A DNA stretch of 64,000 bases. Origin: Topomyia yanbarensis. Taxonomy: Eukaryota > Arthropoda > Insecta > Diptera > Culicidae. Numbering within the stretch: position 1 is the stretch's first letter; each line of letters opens with the position of its first letter. The DNA lies in NCBI RefSeq assembly GCF_030247195.1, contig NC_080672.1, positions 62,960,549 to 63,024,548 on the forward strand, read 5' to 3'. Positions 34,621 through 47,579 of the stretch are shown here, in pieces. Below the pieces are notes generated by a model. It was not told the DNA's origin. It searched no databases and worked only from the letters and a program-made list of their open reading frames with translations. The translations under genes were made by a program, and so were the position numbers.

Positions 34621-36015
34621 GATATATTTAACATTTGTTAAAACAAACGTTCTTAGAGGAGTTGTCTACTTTATGTACTAGGTCAACAAAACAGAGTTTT
34701 TTGTTTGAATTGGCAGAATACTTTACAAAACGTTCAGAAGCCAATTCAATGTATTTTCGAAGAGAACAGCGCCAAACAGAAATGCAAGCACACGGACGTA
34801 TCCGTCCTCTTCTGTGTTCGTTTCTTTACTGGTGGAACCGGTTGTTGGATTGCAGACACTGGGAGTATTTTATTGAGTGAATATTTGTTTCTGTAAGATC
34901 CACAAATCTTGGTTTTGAAGCTTTTTGTGGTTTGGCATAAGATAACGATGTGCTGTTAGCGGTTATAGTTGGCGGACTTTTCTTAGCTACTTCTGTACAA
35001 TGTTTTAGGTGGTGCAGTGTTTTTTGGAGAATTTGCGCATAGGAATCTGCCCTGGGTGCATAACCGGTGTTGTCTGATGAGATGTTCCATGTTCGGTTAA
35101 TATGCATAAAATGGTTTTGTAAAAAGGAATTAGTTTGTTCACAAGCATTCTCACCACAGGAAAAGGATTAGAATTACCCTGGAAAATGTTCCTCAATGTT
35201 ATTAAATCCATTTCTCCGTACCTTGATATAAACTTTTTTTTATCGCCATGTCAGGAGTGGGCAGAGATAAATCGTGTAAGCGCACCTGTTTAGAGCCGTT
35301 GTCTATATATACGGGGATGCTTTAGTTAACGTTGCCGCATTCGTTGGCGTGTTGTATGTTGTTTCGCGTAACGAATGACTGTGATTAATGTTTTATATGG
35401 TGCAATTGTAGGATATTAGCTCCTGCCACATTGAGCACCTTTTTCACTTTTAGTAATTGTTTCACTTCTCGAATAGCTGGTCTCAAAGAACATTTCCAAA
35501 GAAAACAATAGCAACACAATTTATCCACAGTGGGGCTAGTTTTTGCCGGGGATCTATGGCGGAACGATTTTAGCTTGGACTCCGGGAGGGATGAGAAGGT
35601 AGACTGACCTTAATTAACCGGTAATTGAAATAAATTTTTATTTGCATATTTGTATTTTTATAGCACGTTAAAATAATTTTTCGCCAAAAATGCTTTGTGT
35701 TAAGATGGAACACTAATTTTGGGCGTCGCTAGAGATGTTTGTGATATCCATAAGAAGCCAATTGCTATGTGCCAAATAAGGAAATCAAATCAGTTCAATT
35801 CAGTCACCAGTACTAGCAGTCGTTTGCCCGCTGTACTCGCAGTTGTTTTATTTGCGTTTAATTCCTTATTACTGCGTTCTGTGTCATTTCTTGTCTATTA
35901 CTGCATATTCCAACAGCGTATTAAAACCGACTTCTACATTAAAACGTCATATTCCTTTCCAAAAAAACCTTCATAAAAGCTATGATTAGAAAATTTTCTC
36001 GGTTGTTCTATATTT
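34621..36015. other. Unassigned interior of the hAT-like element
   Basis: Minus-strand open stretches near 34826-35107 and 35005-35211 overlap in different frames and contain Ser/Pro/Lys-rich text, compatible with a decayed LINE ORF1 tail, but no diagnostic motif is present. Confidence 0.3.
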
Positions 36016-36019
36016 TTAA

Positions 36020-36975
36020 TCCTACAACGGTTTTTCTGGGGTACATCCGTTACGGTTTATTTTAACTGCAAGCAAACTTTATCATAAATCAATTTGATTA
36101 TTAAACTTCCATTAAAGCTGGTGCAACCTATTTGTTTCACTTAAATAACCTAACAGTGCCTGCTTAAAATTTGTCTGGGGTACAAATGTACCCCACAAAA
36201 CCGTTTACGTTAGTGTTTTATCATGTGTATATAATTCGGAAATTTTATTATATCTTTTTTATAAGCAAAATATCGATACATAGTAACTTGCGTGAAATTG
36301 TATAGGCTTCAACACTGCTGAACAATTAAATCTGTTATTTGATTTAATAATGCTACTATAGCAAAGTAACTAGAAAAGGCGCTTGGATCGTAATCGTATT
36401 TTTTGGTTTTGATGTCAAAATATGATTTGTATATAATATGTACTACGCACCACTCAATTCCTCATCTTCTGTAGCCCAAGTTCTGGAACGTACAATGCAC
36501 TGGTCTGTTCCTTCATCGCCTATTTTAACTTCGTTACTGCATATTGCTGTATATTTACTATTTGTATTGTATTTGTATTTGGTGTTCAAACAAGCATCGG
36601 AATAAATGCACTTTTTGGGCGGTTTTTGAATTATTTACTATTTGTTCAAAAGGCAATTTAATAATATTTACAACGCCGTATAGATAGTAAAAATCGGTTA
36701 GAAGCTTCCGAAGTTATAGCAATATTAAGGTTAAAAAGGGATGTTGACGTATTTTTAGGACAAATTGTATAAAAATGAAAATGTGCATAAAAAATTTGCA
36801 AAGCACGATTATTTTTGAAAAGGCTGCTTTGATTGGCTTATTTTTGAATAAAACTATCTAATTTAATTATAAATTCAATAAAAACTAGGCATATTAGAGC
36901 GGTTTTAATTCTGGGGTACGAATGTACCCCACAAAACCGTTTACGTATAGAAAAAGTTACGAAACCGTTGTAGGG
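36020..36975. mobile_element. piggyBac-like TTAA element, non-autonomous
   Basis: TTAA at 36016-36019 and 36976-36979 flanks ends TCCTACAACGGTTT and AAACCGTTGTAGGG. A CCCT start at TTAA is the piggyBac signature, and here the first base is changed on the left. Subterminal GGGGTACAAATGTACCCC-type palindromes occur at about 36177 and 36913. No transposase. Confidence 0.75.
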
Positions 36976-37109
36976 TTAAACGAGAATTACGAGCTGAATT
37001 TGCTACCTTATTCTTGCTAACAACAAAAGCTAAAAACTGCTCCACCGCTACCAACAGATAAATCTACCCGTGTATCATTTTGTCTAAACCACAGAAGCAA
37101 AATATCGTA

Positions 37110-37975
37110 GGGGAGCCCGGGGCTAGTTGGCGGTTGAGATAAGTTTGCGGAATCCCTTTTTCTCTGTTTCAATTAGACATATAGCGCTGGCTCTTCTTGT
37201 GTACCTCAAGTTAGGTAAAACCCGTTATCCAATGTGTTTTTATTGCAAAACGATTTGTTTGGTGGAAGTTGTGGGTGATAATGTGTTTTCGAGTATATCA
37301 CGTAAATGTTCTAAATTTTAAATGCTTTGCGTTATTTAGAGTGATTTTAAATCTATTTCCCGAATGATTATATTTTTCGATAGCGCGTGAAAAGAGCATC
37401 CGTATAGATATTACATCTATCCACAAACAAAAGTAATTTTTTAAATAATTTCTAATAAAATATGCGGTTGAGGCAAGTTGGCGGTGCTGCACGTGGGATA
37501 AGTTGGCGGTACTATTAACAGTGCAATATGAAATATTTTTATTTCTGGAATTCACTCCAAAGTAAGAAAATCTTTTTCTTGTGTATCTCGCCAATGCAGG
37601 AGACATTTATTCCGGCCAATTGCATAAAAAATTACGAAAATTTTCTTTTGTATAGGGAGTACGCGTCAAAGTCAAAATTCCGGGGTATTGAAACTGAGAT
37701 ATAATAGCAAATGTCGGTTAATATACAGTTTTCTCGAAAAGACATTCAGCACGTTCCAAAAGGACCCTTGAAGTAATTGAATCTCCATTTGATTGCTTAG
37801 TTTTTGGCGTATACCCACATACCGCCAACTTACCCCGGGGCCGGGGTAAGTTAGCGGGTTTTCCGCGTCACATATTTTTGTCTCTAAAAATGGAGACAAT
37901 GCATCAAACACTTTAAAAAAAATCGGCGATAAAAATTGAAACCAAAAAACCCCGCCAACTAGCCCCAGTCTCCCC
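37110..37975. mobile_element. TA-flanked element with GGGGCTAGTTGGCGG ends
   Basis: Ends of about 26 bp (GGGGAGCCCGGGGCTAGTTG and CAACTAGCCCCAGTCTCCCC) are inverted, with TA outside both. The core AGTTGGCGG motif recurs internally near 37479, 37502 and, inverted, at about 37821. No reading frame of note, so non-autonomous, probably of the Tc1/mariner class. Confidence 0.75.
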
Positions 37976-38569
37976 TACTTCAACCTACTGTGTCAAACGT
38001 GAATAAAAATGAATGACGATCAAAGCGGAAAATGGCCGTACTGTGGTCAAACTGTATTCCTGTTTACTTTTCGAGGTGTCCCTTAAAATCACCTGTTGGA
38101 GAAGTTAAAAATATCAAATTTGCAAATGGAGGTAAAGATGATCAATGTCTATACCTTACAATTTCATAGTTGGACATAGTGTACTGATTATTTTTCAGAC
38201 TAATAATCAAGTAGAAGCGTTTATTGCGCAAAATTAAATATATCATTGAATGTGGCAACATGAAGTCAGTACCTCTGTATATATAAAGGCGATGACACAA
38301 ACGTTGTGCGAATACACGGATTATCTCCATATACCTCTAATAAGGTTGTTAACCATTGTGTACATTTTTAACAGGGCAAAAGAGTACCCGGGAACCCGCT
38401 AATTGAAAAACTCGTAACCATAGCAATTTTAGCAACAGCAACATAGTTTGATATATGAATGAATATATACAAGTCCTCTAATCAAGATTCAAATAAGTAA
38501 GTTGAGAAGGGCCCGTCAGTAACACTAGCCTTGGGGCCCGCCGCCGCTCTCGACGGCCCTGATGATTAT

Positions 38570-39626
38570 AAACGGGTAGTCGGGGTCTTTGATAACGAAT
38601 CTACACTGACTTATTGCCGGAATCCTTACCAAAAATGAATATTGGAATATTTTATCTAAAACTTGTACAAAATAGAGTTTGAATCTGCGCGGAAGGGTTA
38701 AGAAGATTTAAAGCTGTTCGAATTATTTACATTTCTACCGCATTTAGGATGCCCTTAGGTTTTATTTTTGCACGATTCTCTTCAACCTTTAGTTTTCTTT
38801 CGGTCATCAAAGAACCCAGCTCCGGACACTGATGCGGTCTAGCAACGGATGCCATTTCCCCGTAAACAGCAGCATTATCGTGAATCTAACGAGTGGCAGT
38901 TTTACCTCCGTTTTCCTCCAGTGTTTTTCGAAATAGGAACCGAACCCGGGGCGCACAATGGACAAAACTGTTTGGCTGAGATAAAACGAAAACAACACGC
39001 AAACATTTAATCAAGAGCAAATTACTCCCGGTGCACTATACTGACTGGCTAGCGTCCTCTTCCATCCAGGACCAAAGCAGGCGATGCAACGGCACAAAAA
39101 GACCGAAGAGATTGTTGTATTGTTCACTGCACCGACTGCCAGGCGAGGGGCGCTGTCAAGCTTGGGGAAAGGAAACCTACTTTGTGGAAAGTTATGCATA
39201 GCCTGACGGTTTCGATAATTAATCACCCTGGTTCGGAACCACGGCGGCGACGTCGGAAGGAAAATCAATTTTCACCGTTCGGTATCGTAAGAAAATGTTT
39301 GCCCACTTTGAATCACTAATAAGGCTTGCCATACTAAGAATGGAAAACTAACGGTTTGCGTAGCATAGTTTTAGAGCTCAGTTTTCTGGCTTGGTTTATC
39401 GCCAACAGCAACGCTGGTGCCGATCGACGCACCGGTTTCTAGTGCAGCTACCCGTTGGAAGTCTAACTGAAGGCGATGTGAGTTCAGCAAGCAAGCAATT
39501 ACGCCTTGATGTATGCAACAGTAATCGGCGGCTGTCAGTAATGCATGTAATGGGTTTTTCTAACCGTGACAGCATGTTTGACACGCAAGGTACTAATTCA
39601 ACTTGAAGGATGTGTTATGTGAGATC
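38570..39626. other. Unassigned intergenic DNA
   Basis: No supported gene or element ends. Base composition is more balanced than in neighbouring regions. Confidence 0.35.
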
Positions 39627-39836
39627 GGTGAAATCAGTGAAATCAGTGAAATCAATGAAATCAGTGAAATCAGTGAAATCAGTGAAATCAGTCAAATCAG
39701 TCAAATCAGTCAAATCAGTCAAATCAGTCAAATCAGTCAAATCAGTCAAATCAGTCAAATCAGTCAAATCAGTCAAATCAGTCAAATCAGTCAAATCAGT
39801 CAAATCAGTTAAATCAGTCAAATTAGAATCAGTTGA
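39627..39836 (+). repeat. 9-bp minisatellite, TCAAATCAG
   Basis: About 23 units. The first seven or so read TGAAATCAG and the rest TCAAATCAG. All six frames stay open only because nine is a multiple of three. Confidence 0.95.
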
Positions 39837-39839
39837 ATC

Positions 39840-42771
39840 ATTGGCATGAATTTCATTCAAAAATTTCGCAACATGAAATTTAACCAACTTACCGTTAATC
39901 AGGACGCATAACAAAATCTCCAAACGGAGCTCCATTTTGAACGCTGGGCTGGGTACTACGATTTTCTCCAAACTTGTATGAAACTTGCTGTTCTTTGTTC
40001 TTGAACACTACTCAAAGGACACTGAAGATTATTGAAGGCAGTTGAACTCTACCGATGCAACATCATGTGTTGCTTTCCGTCAGTTCAATTTGGAGCTTGC
40101 TATACACGCTGCTCGTAGATTCGATGTCGCGACGGTCCCGCTGTCGCACAGGGTCTCCACGGTGTGTCGCGTCTCTTTCGCTGGGAGGTTTTTTCTTCTC
40201 TTCTTGTTGCACAACGTCGCCGTGTTTCAGCCGGCAGATTATTTGCTGACGGTTATGAACGGTGCGTTATCTGTAAATAAGAACGAGAGTAATTAGTTAG
40301 AAATTGCCTGCAAAAAGCACGTAGCGGAAAATAGCTCATATTAAAATAGCTGAAAATTACCACCCAACTGCCTTTCAGGCGGCCAAACCACATTGCGATA
40401 ATTAGTGCTACCCGTTAAATCGACGTGACTCGCATAACTCAACCTATTTCCTAATACAACTAATTAAAATCACCTTTCCTTCAAGCCGTGTTAAACCCTA
40501 CCGCCCTGGGGCACGATTTATGGGAACACCCAGCCACGGTCGCACACATGCACGCGCGCGGTCCATGTTGGTAATCCTAGACGTCTAACAACCCGGATAA
40601 TTACCGGCATTCGGTCAGTTCTGGCAGCCTTTTGATATCGCCTTGTTGACGCAACACGAATGGGGTACAGAATAACAAAAGTGAAGGTGAGAAAATGAAA
40701 CCACAAATCCGCGTGTCCGAGACGCGAGTTTTCTGATAATAATTTGTAGCTCGTTGATCATTCCGGGCACGTTGCGCTCCGGCTACGCGGACAAGGCGGT
40801 GTCTGTTTCACTTTCATTGCAAGTTAAGATGCCGGCACGCCCCAAAAGTGTGCGCGACCGGTGTCCCGATTGATGTGCCGATTGATCGTGGTTGGTCTGA
40901 CATTTGTTGAAGCATGTTTCACCAGCCGCTGATGAATGGGGATTAACGTGGTATGCAGTCATTATTACTAGGCCACAGCCTGGGAGCGAATATCTGGCTG
41001 AACCGTTTTGAAAAAACTACTCAGGCGCAACTGGTCTTGAATTCTTCTTGGTAACTGGTTTTGAATTCTTCTTGCGAATTGTTAATTCTCAGCCGTCATG
41101 CATAATTCAAAAGTCATCATTCACTCAGTCTACACCATGCGCATTCCCCACGCGCATTGAATACCCAGTGGATTAGTTTCCTAGTTGATCAAATAAATAC
41201 TAAACAAACAAAGAAATTAGTTTGCTCAGTCTAAAAAAAAGTCCGGCGGATACGTGTTCCCTTACAATGCCATCAAATCAAAGAACATTACATACATGCG
41301 GCAAAATATGTGCAATTCAGAATATAACAAAATGAAAACTGCTTAATTATTTTCATTAAAATAAGATCAGAAAAAAATTGGTTGCATAACCGAGGTGATT
41401 ATGCAACCAATTAGTGGTTTCAAAGATAGCACTGCTGATGAATCACTTTATAAAAATAAATCATAAGAGAAGCGGACTAAAATAGATGACCACTGCCATC
41501 TCGCAACTTTTTAAAAGCAAATCAAAAGTAAATCTGTTCCAATATAACTCAGTGTCCTTGCCCAGCAAAATCTGCAACTCTAACTTCCACCTCTCTGTAA
41601 ACGCAATTCCAGTTGAGTCCGCCCGTGCTTTAGAAATAACTACAGAAGCATGTTTTTAGATGCCTTAGTTTGTAAGTAGCGGTACCCTTTTGATAAACGG
41701 AGCTTTTTCTTTTCGCGAACTTCTAGTCCTCTTCCACCACCGACTCCACCATCCCTTGGAACATAACAGAGCCCTAACATTTATCAGGACCGGCGTAATA
41801 CTTTTATCCCGAGTGGGTAGTACGATAACTAAGGGGAGGGGAGGGGACTTACTAGAAATTTTCCGAATTTTCGCAATATACACGCTTGCATTACAGACAC
41901 ACAAAATCACTCGCAATGCGTCTGTTCGACTTAAATTTTGTGGCATTAATTTCCCGTTCTCTCCGATCAAATATTCGTTGCGCGGGTCGTGAAGCCCACA
42001 TGACAGTATTGGCTAACAGAAGGGCAGCTTCGACGATCGACATACCCTCAGGAAAATAATGCCGATACGTCTCGTTTTCGACACAAATTATATCTGCTGG
42101 ATGATCTACTTTCGGATCAAAAATAAGCTATTTAACGTCATTGTTGCCGCTCACCGAGACCCCACGATGTTCTAACGATCAGCAATGGTTTAAAGGTGAA
42201 AACAGCAGCAGCAGAGATCCAGTGGTGGAATAATTTCAAACAATTCTTTACAAAATTGCCTTCCCATGAAGGTCGATTGAAGGCCAATTTTCGATACTCG
42301 AACACGAAAGACTTGTTATATTTGACAAATTCCGAAAGTAACTGAACAGCTGCACATACAGCGAGACTATTTTTATAGCACACTAAAACGATTGCTCGAC
42401 GCCAGCATATCAGCTCCGTCGTCTGTGTTGGGGAAACCCTGGCTAAGCAAGCAAATATTGAAATCAGCTCCAACAATCATCGATATATCGCGTGCTCTAA
42501 CTAAACAATACTCGCCCGTAATTGATATCGCCATGGTCCGATCATATGTGGGATGCTATCTATGAGTTATCTTGAATAGGTAAATATGATTAGGCAATCC
42601 ATTAGACGTTCGTTTGACTCCTGTGAACAGAAAAACTCGTCCGATAAACAACTTTCGTTGTTCCGATGCGTTTGATGTTGGATCGAATCAACGATATTGT
42701 CGGACGTCGCACCCCTCGGAGTAACGTTAGAATAAGTAAACAAGAAATAATCAGCTGATCAGAAACGTCTC
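39840..42771. other. Long stretch without a recognised gene
   Basis: Short open stretches exist but none has an ATG context, domain or intron pattern I can support. It contains the hairpin at 41376-41412 and a GGGGAGGGGAGGGGA run at about 41833. Confidence 0.35.
41376..41412. repeat. Perfect 14-bp-arm hairpin
   Basis: AATTGGTTGCATAA and TTATGCAACCAATT around a 9-nt loop. Confidence 0.85.
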
Positions 42772-43212
42772 ATGGATGACCTAATTGCTTACTGCAAGCT
42801 TTTTATGACGAAGCACCTTGTCTACATACCCGCCCGCGAGGTCGAGATTGATGCTGTAGTCTCCGAAAGGGGTCTTAATTGCAAAGCTCTGCTGAAGTAT
42901 TGGGTTGGCTCCTTGAAGAACACTTTGCTTCAGTTAGTGAAAATTTCGGATTGCAAGCGTTCATCAAAAATCGAAAAGTATAAAAAAACAAGTTGTTTTC
43001 CAACAGCCTCATTTTGGCTCTTTCGACGGAACTGCTTTTCCAAACTTTGTTCTTTTGAAGGGGGCTCGTCTACGTGTTCGCCTTTTTATGATCCGGGTAT
43101 GAACTGTTGTCGTTGCAAACAATTCGGTTCGGCTTGGCCTTACTCAGGCTATGTAACTAAAAAAATATCCGATGAATGTGTCAATCATAGTAACATGTGT
43201 CAATCTCGTTGA
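42772..43212 (+). pseudogene. LINE ORF1 relic, 147 codons open
   Basis: ATG at 42772. LVYIPAREVEIDAVVSERGL corresponds to the YLPANRAKVSGVVSDS part of the ORF1 at 9575. SLKNTLLQLVKISDCKR corresponds to CLKDPMLKPVKILECKR, and MNCCRCKQFGSAWPYSGYVTKK corresponds to the zinc-knuckle start. Some Cys/His positions are lost, and a local frame change near 43000-43080 scrambles the centre. It remains open but lacks the residues needed for a working zinc knuckle. Confidence 0.7.
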
Positions 43213-43539
43213 GTAAATTTTCTAATTTCCCCAAGCTACCCATTCTCATTTTTAAACAGCAAGATACTGCGGTAATTAACATTAGGAAAGAAATTCCCTT
43301 ATCATTGTCACCTCCTCCTACGCTCACAGGGAACCCTTAAGATATATACCTTTTTGGAAGCAAGGGTTGATTCAACAAACCTACTACGAGAAAATGTTTG
43401 AGTTCCGCGAGAATCTTGTCGATTCCCAGTAACTTGGCTGAGAAATTTGTAATTGTATGCTCTACCACATGTTTCAGGTTTCGATACAGCATGAACCCTT
43501 CTGCCGACTTTGAAGGAATGATTCTGTCAAATATTCTTT
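43213..43539. other. Flank of LINE relic
   Basis: No gene recognised. The text may be decayed ORF1 continuation. Confidence 0.3.
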
Positions 43540-45410
43540 TAATAGCAATTTATTTGAAAATTAAATTAAAGTTTCAATTTTGGTATGATTTAATTTTCTC
43601 CATTTTCAAAATTCTAATCAAAAGAAAACTTTGTAACAGACCTCAAAAACGATTTAAACGCGCAGTGGGCAAAAAAACAAGATCCGTTTTTGTGAATTTT
43701 GTATTAAAAGACTTCATACTTTACAACAACTATCTCATGGATTTTAACCATGGATTTGCTTTTTTGATTTCTTTTTCCATTTCATCTAGGTTTTGTATTC
43801 TTTCTATTTTCTCCATTCAGTCTTATTTTACTTTCTTATATATTTTGCCCCATATTTCACTTTTTCTATTTTTACCATTTTTGTATTTCATAAAATTTGT
43901 CCAATTTTTTGTATTTATTCCAATTTTGCAATTCGTTTCATCTTTTCATATTTTTTCCATTTTTGCATTTTATCTATCGTTTTATTCGTTTCTTTTGTAT
44001 TCGTTTGTTTAATTCATTTCATTAAATTTAATTGATTCATTTGACTGAACTTATTTATTATTATTTAGTTGTATTGTTTTATATCTTCCAATAAACTTAT
44101 TTTAGTATTTTTGTACCCTCCTTTTTACATATTTTGCATTTTAGGTTTCTTTTATTTGCCTAATTTTTTTCCTATTTCTTTCGTTTTTAATTTTTATCGT
44201 CTTGTGAAAATTTTCTGTTCTCCATTTATCAGTTTTGAAATTTATGCTTTTCTTTTCCATAAATTTGTTTCAATATTCACCTATTTTGGTTTTTTGGTAT
44301 GTTCCATTACCTTTAGCATTTCCCTTTTTACCCATTTAAACAATTTTGAATTCCATGTTTTCTATTTTGTTACTTTTTTCATGTGAATTTTTTTCCTATT
44401 ATTTTATTTTGGTCGTTTTGCGTTTTTTGTGTATGTTTTCGGTATTCCTTTTCATCAAATTTTATTTTTTCCGCTTTTACTTTATAAAGATTTATTTATT
44501 TTTTAACCCATTTATTTATCAATTTTTCTCTTGTTTTTCTTCTTTTCTTTTTTTTCCTGTTTTTTTTTCAATTTCTTCTAGGATTTTTATTTTTACCCAT
44601 TTAAACCATTTTTATTTTACATGTTTCCCATAATTTCACTCTTGTCTGTTTTTGGGCATACTCAATACTTCCTTAATTTTTTTTTTTTGCCCAGCAATAT
44701 ATTTTTTCCATTCTTGTACTTTATCATTTCTTCTGTTTTGAAACATTTTTAATATTTTCTTATTTTCTGGGTTAATATTTCAAACATTTTGTATAATTGT
44801 TACTTTTACATCTTTGTCTCATTTCGTGCTTTTCTATATTTGTTTACTATAGTCTTGATTTTATATTTTTGCTATATTCATTTTTCTTTCTTTTGCCATT
44901 TTTAATGTTTTCCATGTTCATGATGTTTTTATTTCGTTATTTACCCGTTTTTCACTATTTTACCCATTTTGCAATATTTTTCTGTTTCTGCAATGTTTGT
45001 TTAATTTTCTTTTCATTTTTTTCGTTTAATTTGATTGATTTAATTATGCAATCGGTTTTATTTTAATATTTATTCAATTTGTTTTCAAACATGCATTATT
45101 TTTAATTTTTCCATTGTCCTAATTTCGTCCGTCTTCTGTTGTTTCTTCGTTTTTTATCTTTTTCATTATTTTATATTGGTAGGTTTTGACTATTCGCAAA
45201 GCATCTTTTTCCATTATTTTAATGTCATTTTGTAGCTTTCTTTCTTTTGTTTGATTTTATCTATTTATTAGTTTTTCCTCGTTTGTTCCTTTTTATCTCT
45301 TTTTAAATTCTATCTCCATTGAATGTTCTTTTTGTTTTTATTGAAATTTATAACATTTCCATGCTGCTACTATTTTTGCAATTGCTGCAAAGCTTTAATT
45401 AAGAGTTCTT
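43540..45410 (+). repeat. 1.9-kb T-rich strand-asymmetric tract
   Basis: The + strand is dominated by T with C and few A or G: degenerate repeats of TTTTCCATTTTTG-like text. Long open stretches of Phe/Leu/Ile/Ser codons arise from it and are not genes. The end of the window (63760-64000) carries similar DNA in the opposite strand sense (A-rich). Confidence 0.8.
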
Positions 45411-45423
45411 CAATAACATTGTA

Positions 45424-45677
<254 letters not shown>

Positions 45678-45789
45678 AACTCACGAAAATCACCTGAATC
45701 ATTTTTCCCTGATAACAAAGAAACTACCGAACAAATGGGAAGTTGTATTTTCAGAGACTAGCAATGTTATTCCACGCTATTTTGACCGG

Positions 45790-46049
45790 ATTTTGAATAC
45801 TGTCATTACGGCAAAAAGGACGTGTGGTGCTATATCGCCTACAAGGCTCTGGTGGCGCCCAATGACAAGAACCCTCCCAACGCACTAGAATTCGGCCCTA
45901 TAGAGGAATATTAGTCCATCGTCAAGCGGAACCTGAAGAAGACTCAAAACTGTCAAAGTAAACTGTCTGTGGCGAACAAAGTGGACGATGTGTTTGTACA
46001 GAATTTGATCGCAGTAATTAAAAGACGCTCAACCGACAGCTTAGAGTAA
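45790..46049 (+). pseudogene. Tc1/mariner transposase C-terminal relic
   Basis: One frame reads YCHYGKKDVWCYIAYKALVA, then NPPNALEFGPIEEY, a TAG at 45912-45914, then SIVKRNLKKTQNCQ. NPPN-x-PE-x-RPIE-x-YW with a following VKR-x-L is the region with the third catalytic acidic residue of Tc1/mariner transposases. Here the Trp after Tyr is the amber stop. Only the last third of the protein is present. The TA-flanked element at 46044 begins within its last codons. Confidence 0.75.
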
Positions 46050-47476
46050 GGTGCGGCAAAAGTGCGCACCAGTTTTCGTAAAATAACTATTGGTAGAAAA
46101 TCGGCATGATTACAAATTAATACTCTCATCACACATCTTCAAAACGTAATACTAGATATCTCTTGGTTTTGCGTGTAATCCGAGAAAAAATTATTTTCTT
46201 ACGAATACTCAAATGCGCACTTTTGCCCCATGGTCGGGGCAAGAGTGCGCATAGCACGGGGCAAAAGTGCGTACTGATTTAATAGCCGATTTATTACCGC
46301 CCATAAATTAAACTAATCTATTTTAGGATAGCCATCTCCTTTTACTCTTCCTTCATAATTAAAAAGTACCCCTCCCTCTGCCCCGATTGATATTGTTCAG
46401 TTTTCCATTATGTTGAAAAAACTTGGATGTTTCAATTTTTAGACAATTTCGTTCATGATCAAACTCTCACCCCTCGTAACATTATTATTTGTCATAGTTG
46501 GGTGGATCACTACCAGAATTCTTGCCAATATGCTATTTATATTGGAAATACATCTTTATTATTTTTTTATATTGTAACGACATATAATTAGCAATGGACT
46601 GGAAGGTGAAGTATTTTTCAAATATTAAGAGCCATAGTACTCAAGGAAGAGCAAGGTTTTGAAGTAAGAAAGTTTAGAAAAGCTTGAAGTAGGGTCAATA
46701 AACAAGCTTAGAGTTTTCCGGATACTTAACTCTTTGTCTTCTGCAACGCAGGAGTCAGGATCTTTTGGCATTAAATGCGAATCACCTGAGTCTGCGGCAT
46801 GTCCGGACAAGCGTAAAGTCAATTTAATGATTTATGCTGTCGGAACCTATCTTTATTTACATATTCATAGTTTTTTGTTTCTTTTTTAATTTCTCTGAGC
46901 TTTCGGTACTCTATACTTTCCCTTGGAACCAATTATGCTGATGCTTTTGTTCCTAGACCGCTCATATCAGTTGTAATTTGACCGGTGAGCTCGCAGTTAT
47001 TGAAGATGCTGGTCCCTTCTTTAAATCACGGAAGAATTAGTTCAATTTTTATATAAAAAGCCTCATTTGCATGTTTTTATTCGGGCGGATATGCTATGCG
47101 CACTTTTACCCCACCGTCAGTTTTTTAACTTATTAAATTGTTACGAAAACTACTGAATTTTTTCATCAAATCAAATATATCTCACAACCAACCATATGTT
47201 GAAGATTTTTAGGGTACTGTAGTTTTGTAGATCCTGATTTATTCAAACAGCCAATTTATGATTCCCAAAATTCAAAAAATTACATCAAAGCAGCGAAAAA
47301 TGGTCCCTCCCCCTTAATTTCAAGCCACTATATCCAAACCTTTCATGCTTATATGTCCGATTAGTTGATTTAATGATATACTAAATCCATTCAGAGTTGC
47401 CAGGTTCTAGCGCTTGTGTGCTTCTAAAAGTCCTATGCGCACTTTTTCCCACGCGCACTTTTACCCCACCTTACTC
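46044..47476. mobile_element. TA-flanked element with AAAAGTGCGC ends
   Basis: Ends GAGTAAGGTGCGGCAAAAGT and CTTTTACCCCACCTTACTC are inverted, with TA outside both (46042-46043, 47477-47478). The motif GGGGCAAAAGTGCGCA is repeated internally on both strands at about 46203-46275, 47098 and 47437. No transposase. Same architecture as 37110-37975 but a different motif. Confidence 0.8.
46600..46830. repeat. Repeat shared with 34415-34620
   Basis: See the copy in the hAT-like element. Here it is inside the TA-flanked element, so the repeat is itself mobile or was captured twice. Confidence 0.6.
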
Positions 47477-47579
47477 TAGCTGAATATTTTTCGGTATTTT
47501 ATGCTATTTGAATTTATGAAAGAAGACCTGTTTTAATCCACCTATCGGTGCAATTGTGCCTTTTTCATTAATCCAAACT

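Larger units (their letters stand above)
34052..38561. mobile_element. 4.5-kb hAT-like element with perfect target duplication
   Basis: Starts CAGGCCCGATGAGAG and ends CTCTCGACGGCCCTG. ATGATTAT stands directly outside both ends (34044-34051 and 38562-38569), a perfect 8-bp duplication. The interior contains a repeat shared with 46600-46830, a piggyBac-like TTAA element and a TA-flanked element. I see no hAT transposase. Minus-strand stretches at 34826-35211 look coding-like but are unassigned. Confidence 0.85.

Noticed and set aside
39603..39971. Open frames of Lys-Ser-Val, Ile-Ser-Gln and Leu-Thr-Asp repeats
   Set aside because: A 9-bp tandem repeat keeps every frame open. No start context or homology.
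43398..45066. A series of hydrophobic plus-strand frames resembling membrane proteins
   Set aside because: T-rich DNA yields Phe/Leu/Ile codons and few stops. No frame continues across the tract and there is no ATG-anchored conserved domain.
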